This document shows positions 16,617 to 26,853 of a stretch of DNA of 51,847 nt, piece after piece. Source of the stretch: Pseudomonadota bacterium. GTDB taxonomy: Bacteria; Pseudomonadota; Alphaproteobacteria; Acetobacterales; Acetobacteraceae. The notes below the pieces were generated by a model. It was not told the origin of the DNA, made no database searches, and saw only the letters and a list, made by a program, of their open reading frames with translations. Positions within the stretch are counted from its first letter, which is position 1. Every line of letters starts with the position of its first letter. The DNA is taken from positions 1 to 51,847 of the forward strand of contig JAJYXY010000146.1 in assembly GCA_021801465.1 (NCBI GenBank), in the 5' to 3' direction. Position numbers and translations under genes: made by a program.

Positions 16617-18590
16617 CTATTTATTTTCCCGCCGTCCGCTGCTCGCGGCGAATTTTTCGGCAAGCCCCGCGGGTGCTTCGGCGAGATGGTCGAAATGGCG
16701 GCGATAGGTGCCGAGCCCTTGCGTTTGTGAGCGAAGTTCGATGATCAGCCCGTGCAGTTCCGCTTGTGGCAAGAGGGCTTCCACCTCGTCCCAGCCGGGC
16801 CAGCCGGGCTTTTCCGCGTAACCCAAAATCCGGCCACGCCGCGATGATAAAATTCGTTGAGCGCTCGAGGTGAAATCGTTGGGAAGTGCGATCGCGAGAT
16901 GGTCGATCGGCTCAAGCAGGACGGGATCGGCCTCAGGAAGCGCCTCTTGTATTGCCATGCGGGTTGCGGTTTTGAAGGCCATGTCGGAACTATCGACGGT
17001 GTGGAACCCGCCATCGACCAAGGTCACCGCAGTATCGACGACGGGATAGCCGAAGATGCCTTTTTGCAGTGTCGCCTCCGCGGCTTCGGCGACGGCGGGG
17101 ATGAATTGGCGCGGGATGGCGCCGCCGACGATTTTATCGATGAAGAGGAATCCCTCGCCCCGGCCGCGCGGGGCAATTTCCAAAGTCACATCGGCGAATT
17201 GGCCATGGCCGCCGGTTTGGCGCTTGAAGCGGGCATGGCGGCGGGCTTCGCGGCGGATGGTTTCTTTGAAGGCGACTTGCGGCCGATGCGTGGCAAGGCG
17301 GAGATTATAGGCTTTGGCCAGCCGATCGAGGACGGCGTTGAGATGGATTTCACCCTGGCCGTGGAGCACGGTTTCCCCGGTTTCGAGATTATGCTCGACG
17401 GTGAGCGTCGGATCCTCCTCGGCGATTTTTTGCAGGGCGCTGGAGAGTTTGACATCGTCCTTGCGGTCTTCGGTCGCGATGGCGAGGGCATGCACCGGCG
17501 GCGGCGGCATAGGCCAGGGGAGGGCGGTGGCGCCATCGGCGCTCAGCACCGCGCCGGTCAAAGCACTTTCCAAACGGCCAAGGGCGACCAGCGCGCCTGG
17601 CCCGGCCTCGGTTACTTTCTGCATCTCATCGCCGATGGCGCGTTGGATACCGCCGAGGCGCATGCCGGAGAGGGTCATGCCGTCGCGGATTTCGCCGCGG
17701 AAGAGGCGCGCGAGCGAGAGTTTGCCCGCGTGTCCGGCGTGGATGGTTTTGAAGATTTGGGCGAGAGCCTCGCCCTCCGGCTCGATGCCATGCCGGCGCG
17801 CGGTCTCGGCGGGGGATGGCGCATCGTGGCGGAGCGCTTTCCACAAGCGGCGTATTCCCTGGCGGTGCTCGGCGGCGCCGAAGAGAACCTCGGCGATGAT
17901 GCCAGCCGCCTGGTCGCGGCGCAGCTGTTCGAAAACCTCGGCCGAGCTCGGCACTACGTCTTCGAGCAGTTTTTCGAGAAAGACGTCGTCGTGATCGGCG
18001 AGTGTTTCGAGGAGGCTGGTGCGGGCCTCGTGCTTGCGCGGGGCGATTTCGCTCGGCATGGTGATCAGTTCCGAGGGCTCGCCCGGGCGGTAGTGCCAGG
18101 CGCGCTCGCTCGCGACATCGACATAGCCCGTGATGCGCTCGCCGGCGCGGATGGGCACTTCGCGCAGAACCATCGGGCGCGTGCTCTGGGCCTGGAGGGC
18201 GGCGAGGGTGTCGCGCAAGCGGCCGGTAAACCCATCGATGCGGTTGATAAAGACGAGAAACGGGATGCCGGCTTCGGCAAGCGCGCGAAAATGGGGAGCG
18301 GTCGCGAGCGCCCGGGCGGGATCGGGATCTGAGACCAGAACCGCGAAATCGGCGACGGCGAGGGCTGCCTCGGTCTCGTGAAAGAATTCGATCGAGCCCG
18401 GACAATCGAGCAACGTCCAGTTTTCCCCGAGATAGGTCGCGCCGAGAACCTGCATCCCGACCCCGCGCCCGCCCTTGGCGCGTCGCGGCGGGGCGCCGGC
18501 GAGGCTGAGCAGAGCCTCGGCCAGGGTTGTCTTGCCGACCCCGAACGGGCCGATCAACGCACAAGAGCGGGAAACCGACACGTCCGACAT
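16617..18590 (-). CDS. Elongation factor G-like GTPase paralogue
   Basis: A 657-aa protein with the EF-G domain plan: G domain (about 1-260), domain II, III, the domain IV segment TGGHGQFADVTLEIAP and domain V. It is somewhat shorter than EF-G. The G1 loop GPFGVGKTT (14-22) is intact. G3 is DCPGS (62-66), where EF-G has DTPGH, so the His that activates the hydrolytic water is replaced by Ser. G4 is NRID (116-119) rather than NKxD. It is therefore a divergent EF-G-like protein, not the housekeeping fusA product, and may hydrolyse GTP slowly or bind ribosomes in another role. ATG 18588-18590 follows a G-rich Shine-Dalgarno-like run; a TTG at 18602 is an alternative. Confidence 0.88.
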   Translation of the reverse strand: MSDVSVSRSCALIGPFGVGKTTLAEALLSLAGAPPRRAKGGRGVGMQVLGATYLGENWTLLDCPGSIEFFHETEAALAVADFAVLVSDPDPARALATAPHFRALAEAGIPFLVFINRIDGFTGRLRDTLAALQAQSTRPMVLREVPIRAGERITGYVDVASERAWHYRPGEPSELITMPSEIAPRKHEARTSLLETLADHDDVFLEKLLEDVVPSSAEVFEQLRRDQAAGIIAEVLFGAAEHRQGIRRLWKALRHDAPSPAETARRHGIEPEGEALAQIFKTIHAGHAGKLSLARLFRGEIRDGMTLSGMRLGGIQRAIGDEMQKVTEAGPGALVALGRLESALTGAVLSADGATALPWPMPPPPVHALAIATEDRKDDVKLSSALQKIAEEDPTLTVEHNLETGETVLHGQGEIHLNAVLDRLAKAYNLRLATHRPQVAFKETIRREARRHARFKRQTGGHGQFADVTLEIAPRGRGEGFLFIDKIVGGAIPRQFIPAVAEAAEATLQKGIFGYPVVDTAVTLVDGGFHTVDSSDMAFKTATRMAIQEALPEADPVLLEPIDHLAIALPNDFTSSAQRILSSRRGRILGYAEKPGWPGWDEVEALLPQAELHGLIIELRSQTQGLGTYRRHFDHLAEAPAGLAEKFAASSGRRENK

Positions 18591-18738
18591 CCATCCCCCC
18601 AATCACCAAGCGTTTTCGTGATCTTCCGCCTTTTCCCCCCTCTTGCGCAAGCCTTTCTCAAACCGAGAGGCGGAAGTGCTTGCCGGGGGGCAGGATCGCG
18701 GGCAAAATCGTATGAGAACACAAGGGAGGCGTGACGAT

Positions 18739-19164
18739 ATGCCAACACATCATGGCGCGTGTTTTTGTGGCGCGGTCGAAATCGAGGTCTCTGGCGAGCC
18801 GGAGGGCATGGGCTATTGCCATTGCCGCTCCTGCCGGTCGTGGTCGGGTGGACCGGTCAATGCGTTCAGCCTGTGGAAGCCGGAAGCGGTAAAGGTGACA
18901 AAGGGCGCAGACCACATCGCGACATTCGCCAAAACGCCGATGAGCGAGCGGAAATATTGCGATCTTTGTGGCGGCCATCTGATGACCAATCATCCGCCGC
19001 TCGGCCTCGTCGATGTGTTTTCGGCGACGATCCCGACGCTCGACTATAAGCCCGGGTTGCACGTGAATTACAGCGAGACCGTGCTTCACATCCATGATGG
19101 GCTGCCAAAATTTGCGGATTTCCCGGCGGAATTCGGGGGTTCAGGCGCGCTCGTCGCAGAGTGA
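18739..19164 (+). CDS. GFA-family (glutathione-dependent formaldehyde-activating fold) zinc protein
   Basis: A 141-aa protein of the GFA/Mss4-like fold. Zinc-ligand cysteines are visible in GACFCGAVEIEV (N terminus), GYCHCRSCRSWSG and YCDLCGGHLMTN, with the usual CxC, CxxC and CxxC spacing. The family was named for glutathione-dependent formaldehyde handling, but most members have no proven activity. The ATG at 18739 is preceded by AAGGGAGG. It is divergent from the EF-G-like gene. The neighbours give no firm pathway. Confidence 0.88.
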   Translation: MPTHHGACFCGAVEIEVSGEPEGMGYCHCRSCRSWSGGPVNAFSLWKPEAVKVTKGADHIATFAKTPMSERKYCDLCGGHLMTNHPPLGLVDVFSATIPTLDYKPGLHVNYSETVLHIHDGLPKFADFPAEFGGSGALVAE

Positions 19165-19215
19165 AGGGCCGAGCAAGGCGCCCGCCGGTTTCAAGGCGCC
19201 GAGCAAGGGGCTGCG

Positions 19216-19794
19216 TCAGTCGGGCAAGCGCGGCACGCTGCTGCCCGGCGGCACCGGCACGCCGGCGACGTTGAGCGTCATCGAGACGGCGACGTAGTAG
19301 CCGGCGGTGCCGATGAGATCGACGATGCCGCGCTCGCCGAAGCGGGCGCGGATTTTTTCGAAACTCGCCGTCGAGACGTTGCGCGTTGTGAGCAATTCAT
19401 GGACGAAATCATAGACCATGGCCTCGTCCGCGCTCATGGCTGCGGGGCGGCGGCGATGGGCGATGGCCTCGGCGATGGCGGGTGCGAGGCCGGCCTTCAT
19501 CGCCAGCTGATAATGCGCATACCATTCGAACGCCGCCGACCAATCGCGCGCGACGAGCAGGATCGCGAGTTCATTGAGCGCCGGCGGGATTGAGGTATGA
19601 AACCGCGCATACTCCCCCACCTTTTGGAATCTTGAGGCGAGATCAGGGCTTCTGAGCCAGGCGTTGAATGGGCCGGGCATGCCGCCGCGTGGCCCGGCGA
19701 TGATTTCCTCGGCAATTTTTTTCTGCTCGGGCGTCCAGTCCGCGGGATCGATCGGCGGCAGGCGTTCTGTTTCGCCGGCGCTCTTTGCTGTCAT
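19216..19794 (-). CDS. Carboxymuconolactone decarboxylase-family protein
   Basis: A 192-aa all-helical protein of the CMD/AhpD-like superfamily. It has PFNAWLRSPDLASRFQKVGEYARF, ELAILLVARDWSAAFEWYAHYQLAMKAGL and, towards the end, LIGTAGYYVAVSMTLNVAGVPVP. Unlike AhpD it shows no CxxC redox pair, so a peroxidase role is unlikely. It resembles the longer stand-alone CMD proteins of unknown substrate. The ATG at 19794 has AGGGAG about 9 bases upstream; an upstream extension runs into the repeat and is not used. Confidence 0.85.
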   Translation of the reverse strand: MTAKSAGETERLPPIDPADWTPEQKKIAEEIIAGPRGGMPGPFNAWLRSPDLASRFQKVGEYARFHTSIPPALNELAILLVARDWSAAFEWYAHYQLAMKAGLAPAIAEAIAHRRRPAAMSADEAMVYDFVHELLTTRNVSTASFEKIRARFGERGIVDLIGTAGYYVAVSMTLNVAGVPVPPGSSVPRLPD

Positions 19795-19850
19795 AGGCGT
19801 TGCTCCCTGATGAAATGAGGCGGATGTCCCGCCGGCTGTGCGCGCTCGAG

Positions 19851-19883
19851 AAAAGTTTTTTGGTGCTTTTTTCAAAAAAGAAC
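19851..19883 (-). repeat. Dispersed hairpin repeat, copy 2
   Basis: On the minus strand this reads GTTCTTTTTT, G loop, AAAAAAGCAC and then CAAAAAACTTTTCTCG. One arm has a T-to-G mismatch relative to copy 1. It lies between trpE (upstream on this strand) and the CMD-family gene. Confidence 0.75.
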
Positions 19884-19902
19884 AAACCCCTTCCCCTTCC
19901 CC

Positions 19903-21417
<1,515 letters not shown>

Positions 21418-21449
21418 CGCGAAGTCCTCTCGCGGAGCGGATTGGGAGC

Positions 21450-23378
21450 TTAGGGGGCGGCGATCTGGTTCAAGAGCGCTTGATTGATGTGCGGGTGCGC
21501 GTCGCTGCGCACGGTGGTGACGAAAATCTGCTCGATATCGTCGCCGAGGCGCTTTTGCATCGAGGCGCGGATTTTCTCATATTCGGCGCTATCGCTCTTG
21601 GGGTCGGGGTCATGGATCTCGGCGAGCGCGGCGACGATGAAACTGTCATTGGTTTCGACCATCGTCGGCTCGCCCTGTTTCATCGCGAAAAGCGGCGCGA
21701 GCAGCGATGCCGGCACGCCTTCGGCGCCGGCGAAACGCTTGACCGGGGGTAGGCGGCGGATGCGCACCCCGGCCTTGAGCGCGGCGTCGGCGAGGCTCTC
21801 GCCAGCGTCGACGGCGCTCAAAAGCCCGGCCGCGGTGATTTCCTGGGCGCGACGCTGGGCGGCCTCGATCCAGGCGCGGGTGACATCGGGCTTGACCGCG
21901 CTGAAAGGCTTGAGGGCGGGCGGGATCACATCCTCGACGCTCAGCGCGTAATAGGCGCGCGGTGTTGGCGGCTGGCCGGGCGCGCTTGCGGTCTCGCCCC
22001 CGGCTTCGGCGACATGCGGGGGCTCACCTTTTTTCATTTGGAAGGCCGCGGTGAGCAGCGCTTTGTTCAGCGCCTCTGGGCCGGGGAGCGGCGCTGGCTT
22101 GCCATCTGGCGTGATCCCTTGTGCATCGAGCGAGCCGGCGACGCCGACAACGCCGAGATCGGCGGGAATTTCATCGAGCCCGCCGCTGCCGGCGATCGCG
22201 TCTTCGAGCTTGGTCGCGCGCTTGTCCAATTCTTCGTTGGCTTTTTGCTGGGCGATTTCGGCGGCCAGACGGTCTTTGACTTCGGCGAAATCCTGTTTGC
22301 TCGGCGGGTTGATTTTGGTCACGCGGGCGACATACCAGGCGAGATCGGTTTTGATCGGCCCGGTGATGACGCCGGGGGTGGCCTCGAAAATGGCTTTCGC
22401 GAGTTCTGGCACGGGGATTTGCGAGGGGGTTGCGGTGTCGAGGCTGAGCGTCGATTCGCCGGCCTGGTCGGCGGCCTTGGCCATCTCCGTCCAATCGGCG
22501 CCGGCGCGCCAGGCGAGCGCGAGTTTGCTGGCCGCGGCCTCGGTGCGGGCGACGACGACCTCGATCGCGCGGGTCTCGGGTTTCGCGAACTCCGCCTTGC
22601 GCTGGTCGTAAACCTCGCGAATCTCAGACTCGGGGACGGAGATCGTCTTGGCAATGGTCTCGGCCGAGAGCACCACCGCCTTGATGCGGCGATATTCCGG
22701 CGTGCTGAAATCGGCTGGGTGATTTTCATAGTAGCGGAGAAGTTGCGCTTCGCTCGGGGCTGGCGGTGGCGAGGCTGCGTTGAACGGGAGTTCGACGGCA
22801 TCGGCGATGCGCGTTTGGTCCTGATAAATGAGAACCTGCCGTAGTAACTGCTCAGGTGGCGCAACGCCGGCGCGGAGCGCGCCGAGGATTTCCTGCTCGC
22901 GCATGTCGCCGCGCATCATGTCGAGAAAGCGGGCTTCATCGAGGCCATTTTTCTGCAGCACCATCTCGAACTGGCGGCGGTCGAAACTCCCCGCCGGGCC
23001 CTGGAAGGCGGGAATCGCGAACACCGCCTGGCGCAGCGCGGCATCGGGGACGACGATGCCGAGAGCGCGTGCCTCGGCATTCATCGCCGCCTGGGTGATG
23101 AGGATTTCAATCGTGCGGAAGGCCACTTCGCGGCGCATCTCCGGCGTTGGCGCAGCCTCGCCGCCCATTTGCCGCTCGGCGGCCTGCAACTGGCCCTGGA
23201 AGGCGTTGGCAACCGTCGGGGCGTCGAGCTTCTGCCCGGCGACGGTGGCGACCGCGGCATCGCCGCCGATGAGGCGCACGACATCGCCCACCCCCCAGAC
23301 CGCGAAAGCGATCACGAGAAGCAGGAACAAAGCCCGAACAAACCAGGAATTGAGATGGTCGCGAAATCTCGCAAGCAT
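21450..23378 (-). CDS. PpiD-type membrane-anchored periplasmic peptidyl-prolyl isomerase/foldase
   Basis: A 642-aa protein with one N-terminal membrane helix (WFVRALFLLLVIAFAVWGVG, about residues 12-31), then a SurA-N/PpiD-like chaperone domain (VAGQKLDAPTVANAFQGQ, then ARALGIVVPDAALRQAVFAI). A parvulin-like region is in the middle and a second long domain is at the C terminus. PpiD assists folding of secreted and outer-membrane proteins at the periplasmic side of the inner membrane. The ATG at 23378 has GAGGG upstream and gives the family-like MLARFRDHLNSW start. trpE follows 32 bp downstream, an adjacency seen in other alphaproteobacteria. Confidence 0.9.
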   Translation of the reverse strand: MLARFRDHLNSWFVRALFLLLVIAFAVWGVGDVVRLIGGDAAVATVAGQKLDAPTVANAFQGQLQAAERQMGGEAAPTPEMRREVAFRTIEILITQAAMNAEARALGIVVPDAALRQAVFAIPAFQGPAGSFDRRQFEMVLQKNGLDEARFLDMMRGDMREQEILGALRAGVAPPEQLLRQVLIYQDQTRIADAVELPFNAASPPPAPSEAQLLRYYENHPADFSTPEYRRIKAVVLSAETIAKTISVPESEIREVYDQRKAEFAKPETRAIEVVVARTEAAASKLALAWRAGADWTEMAKAADQAGESTLSLDTATPSQIPVPELAKAIFEATPGVITGPIKTDLAWYVARVTKINPPSKQDFAEVKDRLAAEIAQQKANEELDKRATKLEDAIAGSGGLDEIPADLGVVGVAGSLDAQGITPDGKPAPLPGPEALNKALLTAAFQMKKGEPPHVAEAGGETASAPGQPPTPRAYYALSVEDVIPPALKPFSAVKPDVTRAWIEAAQRRAQEITAAGLLSAVDAGESLADAALKAGVRIRRLPPVKRFAGAEGVPASLLAPLFAMKQGEPTMVETNDSFIVAALAEIHDPDPKSDSAEYEKIRASMQKRLGDDIEQIFVTTVRSDAHPHINQALLNQIAAP

Positions 23379-23511
23379 AAGAATAACCCTCGACGGTGCG
23401 CGGAGCACCATAGAAAAGGCGAGATGTGAACGCCAGAGGGCGGCGCGTGGCGGCTCGCGCCCTTGTGTTGGCGGTGTTGATCTTCATCAAGGCGCATGGC
23501 GCAGATCCGTG

Positions 23512-23539
23512 TTGAAATGAGAGGTGGACGGGCTAGTCT
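23512..23539 (+). promoter_or_regulatory. Possible housekeeping promoter for phaC
   Basis: TTGAAA (23512-23517) and TAGTCT (23534-23539) are separated by 16 bases and end 61 bp before the phaC ATG in a 222-bp divergent gap. The -10 match is poor, so this is tentative. Confidence 0.25.
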
Positions 23540-23600
23540 GCCGTGCGGCCTGTCGCCCTTTGTCCAGGGCAATCCCATCAGGTGAGAAAGACGAGGCGTC

Positions 23601-25349
23601 ATGGATCAGTTCGCGAGGCCGTATCCCCCCCGTTTGCTGCCACCGCCGGCACCCGAAGATGATACGAGTGCCGCCGACCGGCTGCTTTCCGCAGGGGTCG
23701 CGCGTCTGACGGGTGGGTTTTCGCCGACCGAGATCGGCTTCGCCTTCCTCGATTGGGCGACGACGCTCGCGAGCCATCCGCATCGGCGGCTGGAACTTGC
23801 GCAAAGCGCGCGCGATTCGGTGGAAGCGTTCTGGCGCGATCTCTTGGGGATCGAGCGCTCTAGCCTGATGCCGAGCGCGACCGATCATCGTTTCGGTGAT
23901 CCGCGCTGGCAAGATCTGCCATTTTATCTTCTGCAGCAGGGATTTTTGCGCACCGAGGCGTTTTGGGACGAGGCGACCCGCCCCTTGCGCGGGATGGAAG
24001 TGCCAAGCCAGCGCATGGTTTCGTTTCTCGTCCGCCAAGCCCTCGATGTCTGGTCGCCCTCCAATTTTGCCGCGCTCAATCCGGAGGTCATCGCCGCGAC
24101 GGCGAATTCTGGCGGGCGCAATTTTCTCAGCGGCTTGCAGAATTTTCTTGAAGACATCGCTGCCGGCGCGGGCGGGCGGGCGCGCTCGCCGCTCGCCGTC
24201 GGGCACGACATCGCCGCCGCCCCGGGCAAGGTGGTGCTGCGCAACGCGTTGATGGAATTGATCCAATACAGCCCGGCGACGGCAACCACGCGGCCCGAGC
24301 CGGTTCTTATCGTGCCAGCCTGGATCATGAAATATTACATCCTCGACCTCTCGGCACATAATTCCTTGGTGCGCTATCTGGTCGGCCAGGGATTTACCGT
24401 CTTTTGTATCTCCTGGCACAACCCAGGGGAAGAATCGCGCGATGTCGGGCTCGATGATTATCGCCGGCTCGGCGTCATGGATGCGATCGCGGCAGTCACC
24501 GCGATCGCGGGCGCGCATCCGATCCATGCGTGCGGCTATTGTCTCGGCGGCACCCTGCTTGCGATCGCGGCCGCGGCGATGGGGCGCGATGGCGACCAGC
24601 GTCTGGCGAGCGTCACCCTGCTTGCCGCGCAGACCGATTTTACCGAGGCCGGCGAGTTGCAGCTTTTCATCACTGAACGCCAGCTCGCGTTTCTCGAAGA
24701 TTTGATGTGGCAGCAGGGATTTCTCGACAACCGCCAAATGGCGGGAACGTTCCAGGTTCTGCGCTCACGCGACCTCATCTGGTCGCGCATGGTGCGCGAA
24801 TATATGCTCGGCGAGCGTGAACATCCGAACGATCTCATGGTCTGGAACGCCGATACCACCCGCATGCCCTATCGCATGCACAGCGAATATCTGCGTTGGC
24901 TTTTTCTCAACAACGATCTTGCCGAGGGCAGGCTGATCGCCGGCGGCCATCCGGTCGCGGTCGAGGATATCCATGTGCCGTTTTTCGTTGTCGGCACCGA
25001 GAGCGATCATGTCGCACCCTGGCGGTCGGTCTATAAAATCCACCTCTTGAACGAGGGCGATATCACCTTCATCCTCACCTCGGGCGGCCATAATGCGGGG
25101 ATCGTGAGCGAACCCGGCCATCCTCATCGTCATTTCCGCGTGCACCAACGCCCGCCGGGGGAGGCGTATCTCGGGCCGGAGGAGTGGTTTGCCGCCGTCG
25201 CGCCGGAGGAGGGGTCGTGGTGGCCGGCTTGGGCGCGCTGGCTTGGCGAACATTCGAGCCCGCCGGCCAAACCGCCTGCGCTTGGCGCGCCGAAAGCCGG
25301 CTATCCTTGCCTCGATGACGCGCCCGGCCGCTATATTCTGGAACCGTGA
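23601..25349 (+). CDS. phaC: Class I poly(3-hydroxyalkanoate) synthase
   Basis: A 582-aa PHA synthase that joins (R)-3-hydroxyacyl-CoA units into polyester granules. The alpha/beta-hydrolase core has the lipase-box-like GYCLGG with catalytic Cys314, Asp469 in GTESDHVAPW, and His497 in SGGHNAG. The preceding VPAWIMKYYILDLSAHNSLV and ISWHNPGEE are class I hallmarks, and the length fits class I rather than the two-subunit classes III and IV. No phaA/phaB genes are nearby, but a MaoC-Pta fusion starts 12 bp downstream and may supply monomers. Confidence 0.95.
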   Translation: MDQFARPYPPRLLPPPAPEDDTSAADRLLSAGVARLTGGFSPTEIGFAFLDWATTLASHPHRRLELAQSARDSVEAFWRDLLGIERSSLMPSATDHRFGDPRWQDLPFYLLQQGFLRTEAFWDEATRPLRGMEVPSQRMVSFLVRQALDVWSPSNFAALNPEVIAATANSGGRNFLSGLQNFLEDIAAGAGGRARSPLAVGHDIAAAPGKVVLRNALMELIQYSPATATTRPEPVLIVPAWIMKYYILDLSAHNSLVRYLVGQGFTVFCISWHNPGEESRDVGLDDYRRLGVMDAIAAVTAIAGAHPIHACGYCLGGTLLAIAAAAMGRDGDQRLASVTLLAAQTDFTEAGELQLFITERQLAFLEDLMWQQGFLDNRQMAGTFQVLRSRDLIWSRMVREYMLGEREHPNDLMVWNADTTRMPYRMHSEYLRWLFLNNDLAEGRLIAGGHPVAVEDIHVPFFVVGTESDHVAPWRSVYKIHLLNEGDITFILTSGGHNAGIVSEPGHPHRHFRVHQRPPGEAYLGPEEWFAAVAPEEGSWWPAWARWLGEHSSPPAKPPALGAPKAGYPCLDDAPGRYILEP

Positions 25350-25361
25350 GGGACGCTGACG

Positions 25362-26774
25362 ATGGACGCCAAAACCGCTGCCCAGACGCAAGAAATGATC
25401 GAAAATCGCACGTTCGGTGAAATTGCGATCGGCGACAGCGCGAGCATCACCCGCGTGCTCAGCGCCGACGACATCGCGCTCTTCGCCGCCGTCTCAGGAG
25501 ATGTCAATCCCGCCCATCTCGATCCCAACTTCGCCGCCCATGATCTTTTTCATCGGGTGATCGCGCATGGTATGTGGAGCGGCGGGTTGATTTCGGCGGT
25601 GCTCGGCAACAAATTGCCCGGGCCGGGAACGATTTACCTAAGCCAGGATATGCGTTTTTTGCGCCCCGTCGGCATCGGTGACGCGATCACGGCGACCGTC
25701 ACCGTACGCGAAAAAGCCGGACATGACCGCGTCAAGCTCGATTGCCGATGCACCAACCAGAATGGCGAGGAAATTCTGACCGGAACCGCCGAGGTCAAGG
25801 CCCCGCTCGAGAAAATCAGCGTCCCGCGGATGGAACTTCCCGAAATTCGCTTAAGCCGCCATAGCCGATTTCATGATCTCGTGAGCAAAGCGCAAGCCGG
25901 CACGCCGTTGCGGACGGCGATCGTCTATCCGACCGACGCGCTCTCGCTCGAGGCGGCGCAGGAAGCGCAAGCGGCGGGGCTGATCGTGCCGCTCTTGATT
26001 GGACCGCAAGACAAAATCCGCGCCGCCGCGGCCGAAGCAGGCGTTGATATCACGGGGATGACGCTCATTCCCGCGATCGGCGCGCGTGAGGCCGCGCAAG
26101 CCGCCTGTGCCATGATCCGCGAGGCGAAGGCCGATCTTCTGATGAAGGGCGCGCTGCATACCGATGAGTTGATGCACGCGGTCGTCGATCCTGCGACCGG
26201 GCTACAAGGCGCGCGGCGGATCAGCCATGTCTATATGATGGATGTCCCCGGCCACGACCGCCCGCTCCTGATCACCGATGCGGCGATCAACATCGCGCCC
26301 ACGCTCGAGGAAAAGCGTGATATCGTGCAAAACGCGATCGATCTCGCGCAGGGGATGGAGATCGCGACACCGCGCGTTGCCATTCTCTCGGCGGTGGAGA
26401 CTATCAATCCGAAGATGCGCTCGACACTGGATGCCGCCGCGCTGTGTAAAATGGCCGATCGTGGGCAGATCACCGGCGCGCTCGTCGATGGGCCGCTCGC
26501 CTTCGACAACGCGGTGAGCGTGCTCGCGGCCAAGGAGAAGCATATCGTCTCCGAGGTTGCCGGGCGCGCCGACATTCTCGTCGTGCCCGATCTCGAAGCG
26601 GGAAATATGCTCGCAAAACAGCTCACCTTCCTCGCCGGGGCCGACGCCGCCGGGGTCGTGCTCGGAGCCCGCGTGCCGATCATTCTGACGAGCCGCGCCG
26701 ATAGCGCGCGCACCCGCATCGCCTCCGCCGCGGTCGCTGTGCTGCTTGCGCGAAAGCGCCTCGCGCACGCCTGA
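25362..26774 (+). CDS. Bifunctional enoyl-CoA hydratase / phosphate acyltransferase (MaoC-Pta fusion)
   Basis: A 470-aa fusion. Residues 1 to about 150 form a MaoC/R-specific hydratase hot-dog domain with the dyad Asp47 and His52 in GDVNPAHLD and the following HGMWSGGLISAVLG. Residues from about 165 are a phosphate acetyl/butyryltransferase domain (DALSLEAAQEAQAAGLIVPL; LLMKGALHTDELMHAV; VYMMDVPGHDRPLLITDAAI). The hydratase part can make (R)-3-hydroxyacyl-CoA from enoyl-CoA. The transferase part exchanges CoA for phosphate. It sits directly after phaC. The acetate/butyrate kinase that often accompanies this gene is not here. Confidence 0.92.
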   Translation: MDAKTAAQTQEMIENRTFGEIAIGDSASITRVLSADDIALFAAVSGDVNPAHLDPNFAAHDLFHRVIAHGMWSGGLISAVLGNKLPGPGTIYLSQDMRFLRPVGIGDAITATVTVREKAGHDRVKLDCRCTNQNGEEILTGTAEVKAPLEKISVPRMELPEIRLSRHSRFHDLVSKAQAGTPLRTAIVYPTDALSLEAAQEAQAAGLIVPLLIGPQDKIRAAAAEAGVDITGMTLIPAIGAREAAQAACAMIREAKADLLMKGALHTDELMHAVVDPATGLQGARRISHVYMMDVPGHDRPLLITDAAINIAPTLEEKRDIVQNAIDLAQGMEIATPRVAILSAVETINPKMRSTLDAAALCKMADRGQITGALVDGPLAFDNAVSVLAAKEKHIVSEVAGRADILVVPDLEAGNMLAKQLTFLAGADAAGVVLGARVPIILTSRADSARTRIASAAVAVLLARKRLAHA

Positions 26775-26853
26775 GAGAGCCCCGCTTTCACCCTTTGCGC
26801 GCTCCCGCCGCTGTGCCAGAGTGGCGAGATCAATCGTTTGGCGGGAGGGGAAG

